Part shown: positions 1-8,523 of the stretch, piece by piece
Layout of the letters: each line of letters begins with the position of its first letter
How positions within the stretch are numbered: the first letter of the stretch is position 1
DNA from: Christensenella minuta
Lineage (GTDB): Bacteria > Bacillota > Clostridia > Christensenellales > Christensenellaceae
NCBI RefSeq assembly: GCF_003628755.1
Contig: NZ_CP029256.1
Location: 391,585-455,584 of the forward strand
Length of the DNA: 64,000 nt
Direction of reading: 5' to 3'
Made by a program: the position numbers and the translations under genes
The notes under the pieces: generated by a model
Databases searched by the model: none
What the model was told of the DNA's origin: nothing
The model's input: only the letters and a program-made list of their open reading frames with translations

Positions 1-269
1 TATCCATCGGCAGCTTCGCCGCCGGTGTCCGGAACCGCGCCCTCCGGGATTACCGTGGATGTGCCGTCCCCCTCGGGCTGCTTGGCGAGGTCGAGCGTCA
101 GGCTGTTGCCCACGAGGGATTTGACCTTGCCGTACAGGATTTCCACTGTCCGGGCATCTGTGCCTCCGGAATTTTCGGATGGGGAAGCCTCCGGTGCGGC
201 GGGCGCAGAGCATGCCGCGAGGGAGAGGAACAATATGGCCGATAAGGCCGCCATAAGAAATTTTTTCAT
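1..269 (-). CDS. Lipoprotein, 3' end outside window
   Basis: The first 89 residues are visible and the gene runs off the left edge. The protein starts with MKKFLMAALSAILFLSLAAC, a signal peptide with a lipobox cysteine at residue 20, followed by a low-complexity Ala/Pro/Ser/Glu linker. It should therefore be an exported, lipid-anchored protein. The start at 269 is preceded by AAAGGA. It is the third gene of an adaptor-permease-lipoprotein series separated by only 25 bp from the permease, so it is likely part of the same export system. The visible part matches no domain I recognise. Confidence 0.75.
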   Translation of the reverse strand, partial: MKKFLMAALSAILFLSLAACSAPAAPEASPSENSGGTDARTVEILYGKVKSLVGNSLTLDLAKQPEGDGTSTVIPEGAVPDTGGEAADG

Positions 270-294
270 GTTTTTGTTTTCCTTTCATGTTTGT

Positions 295-1500
295 TTATTC
301 ATAGTTAAGGGCGTCGATCGGTTTTAAGCGGGACGCCTTATATGCGGGGTAAAAACCGAACAGGGTACCCGTCACCACCGCGAACAGCAGCGCGATGACC
401 TGTCCGTCGATCGTGGGCAGTACGGGGATATCGGTATAGTCCATCAGTGGCATACAGGCATAGGACAGGCCCACGCCTGCAAGCCCGCCGAACAGGCTGA
501 TGATAACGGATTCCAGCAAAAACTGCGTCATGATATCCTTTTTGGAACTGCCGAGAGCCTTCAGGATGCCGATCTCCTTGGTGCGCTCCTTGACCGATAC
601 GAAGAGCACGTTCATGATGCCGATACCGCCGACGATGAACACGATGGTCGCCACGGAAATGAGCAGTACGTTCATGGTGCGCGCGGACTCCATGGCCGCG
701 TCGATACGGCTGCCCGCGTCTTCGAGCATGTAGGCGCTGCCGTCCTCAAGGATATAGTTGAGCGTGCCCTGCAGCTGCTTCATGGCGGCCTGAACATGAC
801 CTAAATTATCCGCCATGGCGACGACCTGGGGAATGGTGTAATCGTCCCCCAAAAAGCGCTCGCCCGTGGTGAAGGGAATGAAGATCGTGTCGTCGGGATT
901 CACACCCTGCATACCGTCGCCCTTGCGCTCCAAGACGCCGATGATCCTATACTGCTGCTCGCCGGCCTTGATGGTCTTGCCGACAGCATCCTCCGGACCT
1001 TTGAAATATTTTTGTGCCAGTCCGTCGCCGATCACGGCTACGCGGGCTTCGTTTTCCACATCCGCGTCCGAGATATTTTCCCCCTGCACGACGGCAAGGT
1101 TGTTGATCTTCTCATAGTTTTCGAGCACGCCCGTTATCTGAGAAGATACTTTCTGACCGTTGACGGTGGCATCGGCATAGTAGCTGGCACGCAGGGTGAT
1201 ATCCTGCAAATAGTTGTTTTCCTCAAGCATCTGTTCCATATCCTTGCGCGTCAGTTTAGGGAGGCTGCTCATGTCCTCGCCCGAACCGAACATTTTGCTG
1301 TAATCCGGGTTGACGTAGATGGTCTCCGCACTGAGGCCCTGGAACTGTCCGGCGATTTCCGCCTCGCCGCCCTTGCCGATGGCGATGACCATGACGATGG
1401 TGACGGCGCCCACGATGATCCCAAGAGACGTTAAAAGCACCTTGAACTTATTTTGCATCAGGTTAATCCATACGATGCGCAGTGTTTCAATCAGTCTCAT
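295..1500 (-). CDS. MacB/FtsX-type ABC transporter permease
   Basis: This 401-residue membrane protein has the MacB architecture. One transmembrane segment lies near residues 20-42 (TSLGIIVGAVTIVMVIAIG). A large extracytoplasmic MacB_PCD-like domain covers about 45-270, and three membrane segments follow in the C-terminal FtsX domain (about 275-395, containing KERTKEIGILKALG, the typical coupling region). Such permeases transmit ATP-driven force to an adaptor and export peptides, drugs or lipoproteins. No ATPase is fused to it, and none lies between it and the adaptor gene, so the ATPase must be elsewhere. It follows the adaptor gene with a 4-bp gap. Confidence 0.88.
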   Translation of the reverse strand: MRLIETLRIVWINLMQNKFKVLLTSLGIIVGAVTIVMVIAIGKGGEAEIAGQFQGLSAETIYVNPDYSKMFGSGEDMSSLPKLTRKDMEQMLEENNYLQDITLRASYYADATVNGQKVSSQITGVLENYEKINNLAVVQGENISDADVENEARVAVIGDGLAQKYFKGPEDAVGKTIKAGEQQYRIIGVLERKGDGMQGVNPDDTIFIPFTTGERFLGDDYTIPQVVAMADNLGHVQAAMKQLQGTLNYILEDGSAYMLEDAGSRIDAAMESARTMNVLLISVATIVFIVGGIGIMNVLFVSVKERTKEIGILKALGSSKKDIMTQFLLESVIISLFGGLAGVGLSYACMPLMDYTDIPVLPTIDGQVIALLFAVVTGTLFGFYPAYKASRLKPIDALNYE

Positions 1501-1504
1501 AACG

Positions 1505-2869
1505 TTAACCTTCCACGATCACGGTGTCGCCCTCGGAAAGGCCGCCGGTGATCTCGCTGACCTTGCCATCCGAAAAACCGGTCGTAATTTCCGCGTCGCG
1601 CAGGGTGCCGTCGTCGTTTCTCATCTTCACGTATTGCTTGCCGTCACGGACAAAGATCGCCTTATTGGAAAGCTGCAATACGTCCTTTTGCCGCTTGATT
1701 ACCATGGTCGCGTTGGCGCTCATACCGTCCAGCATTTCAGCGTCGTTTGGATCGACGGAGATAGTTACGTTATAGGAGACAGGGTTGCTGTCCTTAATGG
1801 GGACGAGGCTGCGGGACTGCACCCTGCCGGTGAATTTCTGGTCGCCGAAGGCGTCGAGCATAAACTCCGCATCCTGTCCTTCTTCGATTTTGCCGATGTC
1901 CGACTGGGAGACGGGAACGGTGAGTGTTTTCGTATTTGGGTCGCCGATCATGGCAACGGGAGATTCCGTCTTTGTCTCCGCGCCCGGCGCCGCGTCGAGG
2001 GAGAGAATAACGCCGTCTGTGCTTGCGTAAAGGTAAGGATCATCCTTAATGGCCTGTAACTGGCCGGCCTTCTTTTGCGCGGCATCTACATCAAGCATGG
2101 CAAGATCGATGGCGTTTTGCAGGCTGCCGGAATTTTCGCCTGCGATTTTTTTATCGATCGCATCGTTTTTTGCCTGTGCCTCATCCTGCCTGTTTTTTGC
2201 GTCTTCTAAAGAAGAGCGGTTTAATTGTGCGCTTTCGAGCTCTTGCTTGGCGGCGTCAAGCTCGGCCGTGAGGGCCTCGCGCCTAGTATTGAGTTCCGCG
2301 GCCTGCGGGCCGCCCTCGGGCAGGGCGGCGAGCTGCGCATCGGTTTCGCTGATCTGCGCAGTGAGCGCATCGACTTGCTGCCGCAGGGAATCGACTGCGC
2401 TGTTTGCCTGTGCGAGCTGGCCATCCGCTTCTGCGCTGCCTACGGCCTGCGAAGCGGCCTCCTTTTGCGCATTCAGCTCTCCAAGTGTTTTGGCGCTTTG
2501 GGCCTGTTTTAAGGCAATGCGTGCTTTTTCAAGCTCGTTTTGCGCGGCTTCGATCGCTTCGCTCAATTTTCCCTCATCTGCCATGACGAGCTTATCGCCC
2601 GCTTTGACGGCCTGCCCGGGTTTGACCAGCGCCTCGCCGATGACGACCGCTTCACTGAAATTTTGCGGCGCGGAGCCGTAATGCAGAACGCCCTGTCCGT
2701 TGATGCCGGCGGTGATGTCGCCGCGGGTCACGGGATATTCGCGCTGGATGGCCCCGGGCGTATCGCTGCCGGCGGCGTTTGTCACGCCGAAATAGCTCGC
2801 TATACTGATCCCTGCGATGACGACAGCCAGGGCAGCGATCATCTTTTTAGATGGTTTCTTAACTTTCAT
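1505..2869 (-). CDS. MacA/HlyD-type efflux adaptor subunit
   Basis: This 454-residue periplasmic-adaptor-family protein has an N-terminal membrane anchor (about residues 10-28) and a lipoyl-like half motif (VKPGQAVKAGDKLV). A long Ala/Gln/Glu-rich coiled coil covers about 95-240, followed by the second lipoyl half and beta-barrel domains (DIGKIEEGQDAEFMLDAF). In Gram-positive bacteria such adaptors partner FtsX-type permeases in YknXYZ-like exporters. The ATG at 2869 is chosen because TGGAGGATAC precedes it. An upstream in-frame ATG at 2902 has no ribosome site. First gene of the adaptor-permease-lipoprotein operon. Confidence 0.88.
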   Translation of the reverse strand: MKVKKPSKKMIAALAVVIAGISIASYFGVTNAAGSDTPGAIQREYPVTRGDITAGINGQGVLHYGSAPQNFSEAVVIGEALVKPGQAVKAGDKLVMADEGKLSEAIEAAQNELEKARIALKQAQSAKTLGELNAQKEAASQAVGSAEADGQLAQANSAVDSLRQQVDALTAQISETDAQLAALPEGGPQAAELNTRREALTAELDAAKQELESAQLNRSSLEDAKNRQDEAQAKNDAIDKKIAGENSGSLQNAIDLAMLDVDAAQKKAGQLQAIKDDPYLYASTDGVILSLDAAPGAETKTESPVAMIGDPNTKTLTVPVSQSDIGKIEEGQDAEFMLDAFGDQKFTGRVQSRSLVPIKDSNPVSYNVTISVDPNDAEMLDGMSANATMVIKRQKDVLQLSNKAIFVRDGKQYVKMRNDDGTLRDAEITTGFSDGKVSEITGGLSEGDTVIVEG

Positions 2870-2897
2870 GGTATCCTCCAAAAGCTTTTCTTTGCTT

Positions 2898-2930
2898 ATC
2901 ATACAGGAGGAAGGATTAAGAGACGGTTAA
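2898..2930 (-). promoter_or_regulatory. Response-regulator-type direct repeat plus -10 of the efflux operon
   Basis: Reading the minus strand, TTAACCG (2930-2924) and TTAATCC (2919-2913) are direct repeats with an 11-bp period. They are followed after 9 bp by TATGAT (2903-2898). Direct repeats taking the place of a -35 box are typical of OmpR/PhoB-activated promoters. The same repeat occurs upstream of the two-component gene at 4890. Confidence 0.55.
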
Positions 2931-2940
2931 GACGGATATG

Positions 2941-2972
2941 AAAAAAACACACCCTGCCGTTTGGACGGGATG
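2941..2972 (-). terminator. Terminator after the two-component operon
   Basis: On the minus strand CATCCCGTCC and GGCAGGGTG can pair (with G-U pairs and one mismatch) around a short loop, followed by TG and seven T residues. It lies 18 bp beyond the kinase stop codon, between that operon and the efflux operon. Confidence 0.5.
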
Positions 2973-2989
2973 CGCTTTTGGGATCAGCT

Positions 2990-4180
2990 TTATTCTGCGG
3001 GGATACGGGGGAGCGTAACAGTGAATACCGTACCCACGTTTTCGCCCGGGGCGGCGGAGACCGTTCCGCCGTGGCGTTCGATGATATCTTTGGCAATGGC
3101 AAGACCAAGGCCCGCACCGCCTATTTTGCGGGAGCGGGAATCATCCGCGCGGTAGAATGGATCAAAAATATGCTCCCGTTTTTCTGCTGGGACGCCGATG
3201 CCCGTATCCATTATGGCAAAGGTATATTTTTTACCGTCGGCAGAAGAGGAGATATCGATACTGCCGCCCTCCACATTATATTTTACCGCGTTTTCGACGA
3301 GGTTGGAGAAGGCGCGCATAAGCATGACGCTGTTGCCCGTCGTTGTGAGGCCGCCCGGATCGATATTTAAGGTGAGCCCCTTTTCTTCAATGCGCGGCGC
3401 GAGTTGTGCGGCGATGTCTGAAAACATGGAATCAAAATCTACAGCGTCGTTAAAATCGTAATCGCGCTGTGAAGAAATGGTGAACAGGTCGTCCACCAGG
3501 CGGATCATGCGTTCGGTTTGCTTTTTAACGACACTGAACGTCTGCCGGTATTCTTCCGTGGTGGGGGCGTCCGACAATTGCAGCACGTCGAGATTCGTTT
3601 TGATCGCCGCGAGCGGCGTTTTCAGCTCGTGCGCCGCGTCGGACGAAAAACGCTTCTGGTAGGAAAACGCTTTGGAGAGGCGAGAGAGCATCGTATTAAA
3701 GGAATGGGCGAGGCTGCTGATCTCGTCGTGTGCGTCGCCGGCATTGACACGCTGGGAAAGCTCGTGCTCGGTGATGCCCTCAATCTCCGTGCTCAGATCC
3801 CGCACGGGCCGAAGCGCCCGGCCGAGCAGAAAATAAGTGAGCAGGCCTCCGCCGCCGATGACCGCGAGCATGATCCACAGGCTGATGCTGTTGAACTGGG
3901 CGGTTGATGAATTCATCACTGATACGGCAGCCATTTGGTCCGGCGTGTACAGCTCGTAGTCTTCAGACTCGCCGGGGACGTCGTCACCTGCCGCCTGCGA
4001 TGAGGTAATGGTGCTCCCGGACACTTCGAATTCATTGAAATTTATATCGGAATCCAGATAGGGGACGACGTACGAAAATTGCGCGTTATAGATGGTGGAA
4101 AGGGTAAAGAGGACGGATACTCCCGCCAACAGCAGCACGGTAAACAGAGTCAGCCGCATGCGCAGCGATAGCTTCCTCAT
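2990..4180 (-). CDS. Sensor histidine kinase (HAMP, HisKA, HATPase)
   Basis: This 396-residue sensor kinase has a transmembrane segment at about 10-30, an extracytoplasmic loop of about 70 residues and a second membrane segment at about 100-120. A HAMP linker (LRPVRDLSTEIEGI) follows. The phosphoacceptor His184 lies in AAHELKTPL. The ATPase domain has an N box (NLVENAVKYN) and G boxes (DTGIGVP and GGAGLGLAI). The start ATG at 4180 overlaps the TGA of the regulator gene (ATGA). It should phosphorylate the adjacent regulator; the signal is unknown. The extracytoplasmic loop is small and acidic, which leaves either direct ligand sensing or sensing through the neighbouring transporter possible. 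Confidence 0.93.
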   Translation of the reverse strand: MRKLSLRMRLTLFTVLLLAGVSVLFTLSTIYNAQFSYVVPYLDSDINFNEFEVSGSTITSSQAAGDDVPGESEDYELYTPDQMAAVSVMNSSTAQFNSISLWIMLAVIGGGGLLTYFLLGRALRPVRDLSTEIEGITEHELSQRVNAGDAHDEISSLAHSFNTMLSRLSKAFSYQKRFSSDAAHELKTPLAAIKTNLDVLQLSDAPTTEEYRQTFSVVKKQTERMIRLVDDLFTISSQRDYDFNDAVDFDSMFSDIAAQLAPRIEEKGLTLNIDPGGLTTTGNSVMLMRAFSNLVENAVKYNVEGGSIDISSSADGKKYTFAIMDTGIGVPAEKREHIFDPFYRADDSRSRKIGGAGLGLAIAKDIIERHGGTVSAAPGENVGTVFTVTLPRIPAE

Positions 4181-4890
4181 AGATTGGGCCTCCGCAGTTT
4201 TGCGTCGATATTCTGCACGGGCTTTAAGATACAATAACCTGCGCCGCGCAGGTTGGTAATGAGCTCCTGGTCGGTATGGGCGGCGAGCTTTTTGCGCAGA
4301 GTGCTCACATGAACCTTGATGGCGTTGGAAAAAAGGCTGCTGTCACTAAGCCATATATGCTCGATCAGCTCCTCCGCGCTGACCGCCTTGCCGCGGTGCA
4401 GAAGCAGGTATTCAAGAATAGAATATTCCTTGGGGGCGAGGTCTATGATTTCGTCCTGATCCGTATATAAAAGATGTGCACAGGTATCGAGTGAGAACCT
4501 GCCGAATTTAAGAACGGCACCCATTTGCGTGAAGCTGCGGCGCAAAAGGCTGCGGACGCGCGCTTCCAGCTCGCCGAAATCAAAGGGCTTTACCAGATAG
4601 TCGTTCGCGCCGAGGTCAAGGCCTTCGATGCGCTGGGCGTAATCGCTGCGCGCGGAAAGGATGAGCACCTTTTGGTGCAGATCGTTTTCCCGTATCTTTT
4701 TGAGAATTTCGAGCCCGTCCATACCGGGCAGGTTCAAATCCAGAAGGATAAGGTCGTAGTCGTTTATAAACGCAAGCTCGCATCCATCCGTCCCGTCCAC
4801 GGCGGCGTCCACCACATATCCTTTCTTTTCAAAGCCTGCCTTTAAGGCGGCCAGCAAATCTTCTTCATCTTCGATGATTAATAATTTCAT
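4177..4890 (-). CDS. OmpR-family response regulator
   Basis: This 237-residue regulator has a receiver domain (residues 1-115; acidic pocket EDEE, phosphoacceptor Asp51 in ILLDLNLPG, conserved Lys in VKPFDF) and a C-terminal winged helix (about 130-225; LAPKEYSILEYLLLHRG, VHVSTLRKKL). It is translationally coupled to the kinase. The upstream region carries 11-bp-spaced direct repeats that also occur in front of the adjacent efflux operon, so it probably regulates both itself and that exporter. Confidence 0.93.
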   Translation of the reverse strand: MKLLIIEDEEDLLAALKAGFEKKGYVVDAAVDGTDGCELAFINDYDLILLDLNLPGMDGLEILKKIRENDLHQKVLILSARSDYAQRIEGLDLGANDYLVKPFDFGELEARVRSLLRRSFTQMGAVLKFGRFSLDTCAHLLYTDQDEIIDLAPKEYSILEYLLLHRGKAVSAEELIEHIWLSDSSLFSNAIKVHVSTLRKKLAAHTDQELITNLRGAGYCILKPVQNIDAKLRRPNL

Positions 4891-4930
4891 TGTCTGCTCC
4901 TATCCGATTTTTAGCTGTTATATCCTTTAT

Positions 4931-4969
4931 ACTATATCATTACCATGGATCCGGTTAAGAAACGGTTAA
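4931..4969 (-). promoter_or_regulatory. Candidate autoregulatory repeat upstream of response regulator
   Basis: On the minus strand TTAACCG occurs twice (4969-4963 and 4958-4952), exactly 11 bp apart. It is followed by an A/T-rich segment with TATAGT (4936-4931) as a possible -10. The repeat spacing is one helical turn, as expected for a tandem OmpR-family dimer site. Confidence 0.5.
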
Positions 4970-5040
4970 ATTTTGATGAATTGTAGAAAAAAGGCTTGCA
5001 TTCACAAATTATATTTCCAAAAGAGCGGGCGAAGAGGGTG

Positions 5041-5069
5041 TTGACAGAAACCGGGGCCGGATTTATAAT
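5041..5069 (+). promoter_or_regulatory. trp operon promoter
   Basis: A perfect sigma-A-type promoter: TTGACA (5041-5046), a 17-bp spacer and TATAAT (5064-5069). Transcription should begin near 5076, which places the entire T-box in the leader. Confidence 0.9.
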
Positions 5070-5075
5070 GGAGGT

Positions 5076-5352
5076 CAATAAGGAAAATCCGCAGAGCGGA
5101 AGTAAGTAGCCATGGAAACGATGTCAAAGAGAGCGGGCGGCTGGTGGAAAGCCCGTACATACGCCGGTGGCGAATGGGTCCGTGAGGAGCAGGTGGAATT
5201 TTTTGAGTATACCTCGCCGTGATTCCCGCGTTAAGGGAAAGGATATAAGCGCTGTAAGCGCCGTATCTGTAACGAGCAGATCAGAGGATTGATCTGAAAT
5301 TTGGGTGGCACCGCGAAGCTTTTCGTCCCTTGGAGGACGGAAAGCTTTTTTT
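5076..5352 (+). ncRNA. T-box leader, tryptophan specific
   Basis: The leader shows the T-box hallmarks in order. An AGTA motif is at 5101-5104 in stem I. A probable TGG (Trp) specifier lies at 5175-5177 in the context GAATGGGTC. The conserved T-box sequence GGGTGGCACCGCG is at 5303-5315. A terminator hairpin follows (arms about 5317-5328 and 5334-5345) and ends in seven T residues. Uncharged tRNA-Trp is expected to pair with the TGG codon and the T-box bulge, allowing read-through into trpE. The specifier assignment is an inference from position and from the operon served. Confidence 0.93.
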
Positions 5353-5401
5353 ATTGCAAAAGCGCCGGATGGGGCGCGAAGGGAAAGAAAAGGAGAATCA
5401 A

Positions 5402-6868
5402 ATGTTGTATCCAGACAAACGGGAAGTGGAAGAATTGCTCAGGGAATACGATGTCGTACCAGTGTTTTACGAAATCCTTTCGGACAGCTGTACGCCAATC
5501 AATATCTTCAACTCGTTAAAACAGGGGGAAGAGACCTGCTTTATTCTGGAAAGTGTGGATAATTCACAGAAATGGGGACGCTATTCGTTTATCGGCGTAC
5601 ATCCCAAAATGGAGCTTAAGATAAAAGACGGGAAGGCCGTTATGATCGAGGACGGGCATGCGGCGGTGCGTCTGACAAAGGACCCAGCTTCCTACCTGTC
5701 GGACCTCATGGCGAAATACAAGTCCCCGGTCTTTCCCAACCGGCCCAAGATGACGGGCGGGCTTGTGGGATATTTTGGCTACGATATGGTGCGCTATATG
5801 GAAAAAACACTTACCCACGCGCCGCAGGACGACCTCGATATGCCAGACTGCCATCTGATGCTGTATGATGAGATCGTGGCCTTTGACCACCTGACCAACA
5901 AGGCGGTGATTATCCTGAATATTTACGCGGATGAAGGTATTGACGAGCAATACGGGGCGTGCATCCAAAAAGCGGAAGAAATTGCGGGAAGGTTAAATGC
6001 TTTCACACCGGCCGGCCATGCCGGACCAAATGAAGGGATTGCCGTTTCTTCCAATCTTACCAAAGAACAGTATGTGGAAAACGTTAAAAAAGCGCAGGAG
6101 TATATTAAAAGCGGCGACATCTTCCAGGTGGTGCTGTCACAGCGGTTTGAAATCACAAATCCGCCCGATCCGTTTGACGTATACCGCGTTCTTCGCGCGA
6201 GCAATCCGTCGCCGTACCTGTTCTATTTTAAGCTGCGGGATTACAGCATCGCGGGCGCTTCGCCGGAAATGCTGGTGAACGTCACAAAGGGGATCGTTAC
6301 CACAAAGCCCCTTGCCGGGACGATCCGCCGAGGCGGGACGGACGAGGAAGACGCGGAGCTTGAGGAGGCGCTGCTCTCCGATCCCAAGGAACGCGCGGAG
6401 CATACGATGCTCGTGGACCTTGGCAGGAACGACGTAGGGCGCGTAAGCAAATTTGGCACGGTGGAAGTGACCAAATTTATGGAAGTTGAAAAATATTCCA
6501 AGGTGATGCACCTCATGAGCGACGTAAAAGGGATACTGCAGGACGGCCTTTCGGCGGTGGACGCGCTGATGTCGGTGCTTCCGGCGGGGACCCTGTCGGG
6601 AGCGCCCAAGGTGCGCGCGATGGAGATTATTGACGAACTGGAAAACGAACGGCGCGGGCTTTACGGCGGGACGGTCGGCTATCTTGGCTTTGACGGGAAC
6701 ATCGATACGTGCATCGCGATCCGCACGGTGCTGTTTAAGGGCGGCAAGGCGTATGTACAGGCGGGAGCTGGCATCGTAGCGGATTCCGATCCGGAAAAGG
6801 AATTTACGGAAACGGAGAATAAAGCCCTCGCGGCGGTAAATGCAGTGAAGGAGGCGGCAGCCTTATGA
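5402..6868 (+). CDS. trpE: Anthranilate synthase component I
   Basis: TrpE (488 aa) converts chorismate and ammonia or glutamine nitrogen to anthranilate. The N-terminal regulatory part carries FILESVDNSQKWGRYSFIG, which includes the LES-type tryptophan feedback-binding motif. The C-terminal chorismate-binding domain has the expected GTIRRG, LVDLGRNDVGRV and GAPKVRAMEIIDELE blocks. The ATG at 5402 follows AAAGGAG. It is the first gene after the T-box, and its stop codon overlaps the trpGD start by 4 bp. Confidence 0.97.
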   Translation: MLYPDKREVEELLREYDVVPVFYEILSDSCTPINIFNSLKQGEETCFILESVDNSQKWGRYSFIGVHPKMELKIKDGKAVMIEDGHAAVRLTKDPASYLSDLMAKYKSPVFPNRPKMTGGLVGYFGYDMVRYMEKTLTHAPQDDLDMPDCHLMLYDEIVAFDHLTNKAVIILNIYADEGIDEQYGACIQKAEEIAGRLNAFTPAGHAGPNEGIAVSSNLTKEQYVENVKKAQEYIKSGDIFQVVLSQRFEITNPPDPFDVYRVLRASNPSPYLFYFKLRDYSIAGASPEMLVNVTKGIVTTKPLAGTIRRGGTDEEDAELEEALLSDPKERAEHTMLVDLGRNDVGRVSKFGTVEVTKFMEVEKYSKVMHLMSDVKGILQDGLSAVDALMSVLPAGTLSGAPKVRAMEIIDELENERRGLYGGTVGYLGFDGNIDTCIAIRTVLFKGGKAYVQAGAGIVADSDPEKEFTETENKALAAVNAVKEAAAL

Positions 6869-8523
6869 TAGTATTGATCGATAACTACGATTCCTTTACC
6901 TATAACCTTTACCAGGAGATTGGAGAGCTTTACGGGGAGGTGAAGGTCTTCCGCAACGACGAAATCACTCTTGGCGAAATCGGACGGATGGCTCCGGAAG
7001 CGATCGTTATTTCACCGGGACCGGGATACCCGGGCTCCGCCGGGATATCCGTGAACGCGGTGCGGATGTTCAGCGGCAGGATGCCGATTCTCGGCGTGTG
7101 CCTCGGACACCAGGCGATCGCGGAAGCGTTCGGCGGGAAAATCGTACGCGCAGGCAAGCTGATGCACGGCAAGGCCAGCAGCATTGCACTTAAGCAGGAT
7201 AACCCTCTGTTCTATGGCCTGCCAGGGACGGTTCTTGCCGCCCGGTATCATTCGCTGATCGTGGACGAGGATACGCTGCCCGGCTGTCTTGAAATCACGG
7301 CGCGGGACGAGGCGGGGCAGATCATGGCCGTTTCGCATACGGAACACCCGACCTATGGAGTACAATTCCATCCGGAATCTATTTTGACAAAAAGCGGACA
7401 AAAAATGCTTGAGAATTTCCTGGACCGCGTGGCGCATGTCCCGGTGCGGCGCCTCGATTTTGACGAGACGCTGCTTCCGCCGGAACAGCGCAACCTGCTG
7501 AAGCCGTATATTTTCAAGGTGATTGAGGGAACGGACCTTACGCAGGACGAAGCCTATGCGGCAATGGACTGCATTATGAGCGGCGGCGCGACGGATGCGC
7601 AGATCGGCTCGTTTATTACGGCCTTGCGCATGAAGGGCGAGACCATTGATGAGATAACCGGTTTTGCGCGTGTGATGCGCAGCAAAGCTGCGGTGATGCC
7701 TCACAGCGCTGCGGCGATCGATATCGTGGGTACGGGCGGCGACCTTGCGAATACCTTTAATATTTCCACAACCGCGGCATTTGTGGCGGCGGGGGCGGGG
7801 CTTTCCGTGGCCAAGCACGGCAACCGCAGCGTATCGAGCAAGAGCGGGAGCGCGGATGTTCTTGAGGCGTTGGGGGTGAAGATCGATATGACGCCCGCGC
7901 AGGCGAGCGAGTGCCTCGACGCCTGCGGACTTTCGTTTCTCTTTGCGCAGAAGTTCCACGGATCGATGAAATTCGCCGCCATGCCGAGAAAGCAGATCGG
8001 CGTGCGGAGTGTGTTTAATATTTTAGGACCGCTCGCCAATCCGGCATTCACACGGTATATGCTGATTGGCGTATACGACGAGGCACTGATGGAGCCGATG
8101 GCGAAGGTGCTCCAGAATCTTGGCGTGAAAAGGGCGATGGTGGTGCATGGGAGCGACGGGCTTGACGAGATCACGATTTCCGGAACAACGAAAATTTGTG
8201 AGATAAAAGGCTCCAAACTGATTAAATATGAATTGGACCCCCGCGATTATGGAATGCGGACTGCAAACATCGGCGAAGTGGCGGGCGGGACTGCGGAAGA
8301 GAATGCACAGATCACTCTTGCGATCCTCAGCGGGCAAGAACGGGGAGCCAAGAGGGATATTGTTCTTTTGAACGCCGCGTGCGCGCTTGTCATCGCGGGG
8401 AGTGCGGAAGATATCGGGCAGGGGCTTTCCCTCGCGCGTGCCTCGGTGGATACGGGCGCGGCGATGGGAAAGCTTGGGGAATTGAAGGCGCGGACGCGCG
8501 GCTTCGGAAAGGAAACGTCATGA
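6865..8523 (+). CDS. trpGD: Fused anthranilate synthase glutaminase / anthranilate phosphoribosyltransferase
   Basis: This 552-residue protein is a two-enzyme fusion. Residues 1 to about 190 are the class I amidotransferase TrpG, with nucleophile Cys79 in GVCLGHQ and the His-Glu pair in VQFHPES. From about residue 210 it continues as TrpD, with the phosphoribosyl pyrophosphate loop GTGGD and the KHGNRSVSSKSGSADVLEALG region. It feeds glutamine nitrogen to TrpE and then attaches anthranilate to phosphoribosyl pyrophosphate. The same fusion order occurs in E. coli TrpGD. The 4-bp overlaps at both ends suggest translational coupling. Confidence 0.97.
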   Translation: MIVLIDNYDSFTYNLYQEIGELYGEVKVFRNDEITLGEIGRMAPEAIVISPGPGYPGSAGISVNAVRMFSGRMPILGVCLGHQAIAEAFGGKIVRAGKLMHGKASSIALKQDNPLFYGLPGTVLAARYHSLIVDEDTLPGCLEITARDEAGQIMAVSHTEHPTYGVQFHPESILTKSGQKMLENFLDRVAHVPVRRLDFDETLLPPEQRNLLKPYIFKVIEGTDLTQDEAYAAMDCIMSGGATDAQIGSFITALRMKGETIDEITGFARVMRSKAAVMPHSAAAIDIVGTGGDLANTFNISTTAAFVAAGAGLSVAKHGNRSVSSKSGSADVLEALGVKIDMTPAQASECLDACGLSFLFAQKFHGSMKFAAMPRKQIGVRSVFNILGPLANPAFTRYMLIGVYDEALMEPMAKVLQNLGVKRAMVVHGSDGLDEITISGTTKICEIKGSKLIKYELDPRDYGMRTANIGEVAGGTAEENAQITLAILSGQERGAKRDIVLLNAACALVIAGSAEDIGQGLSLARASVDTGAAMGKLGELKARTRGFGKETS

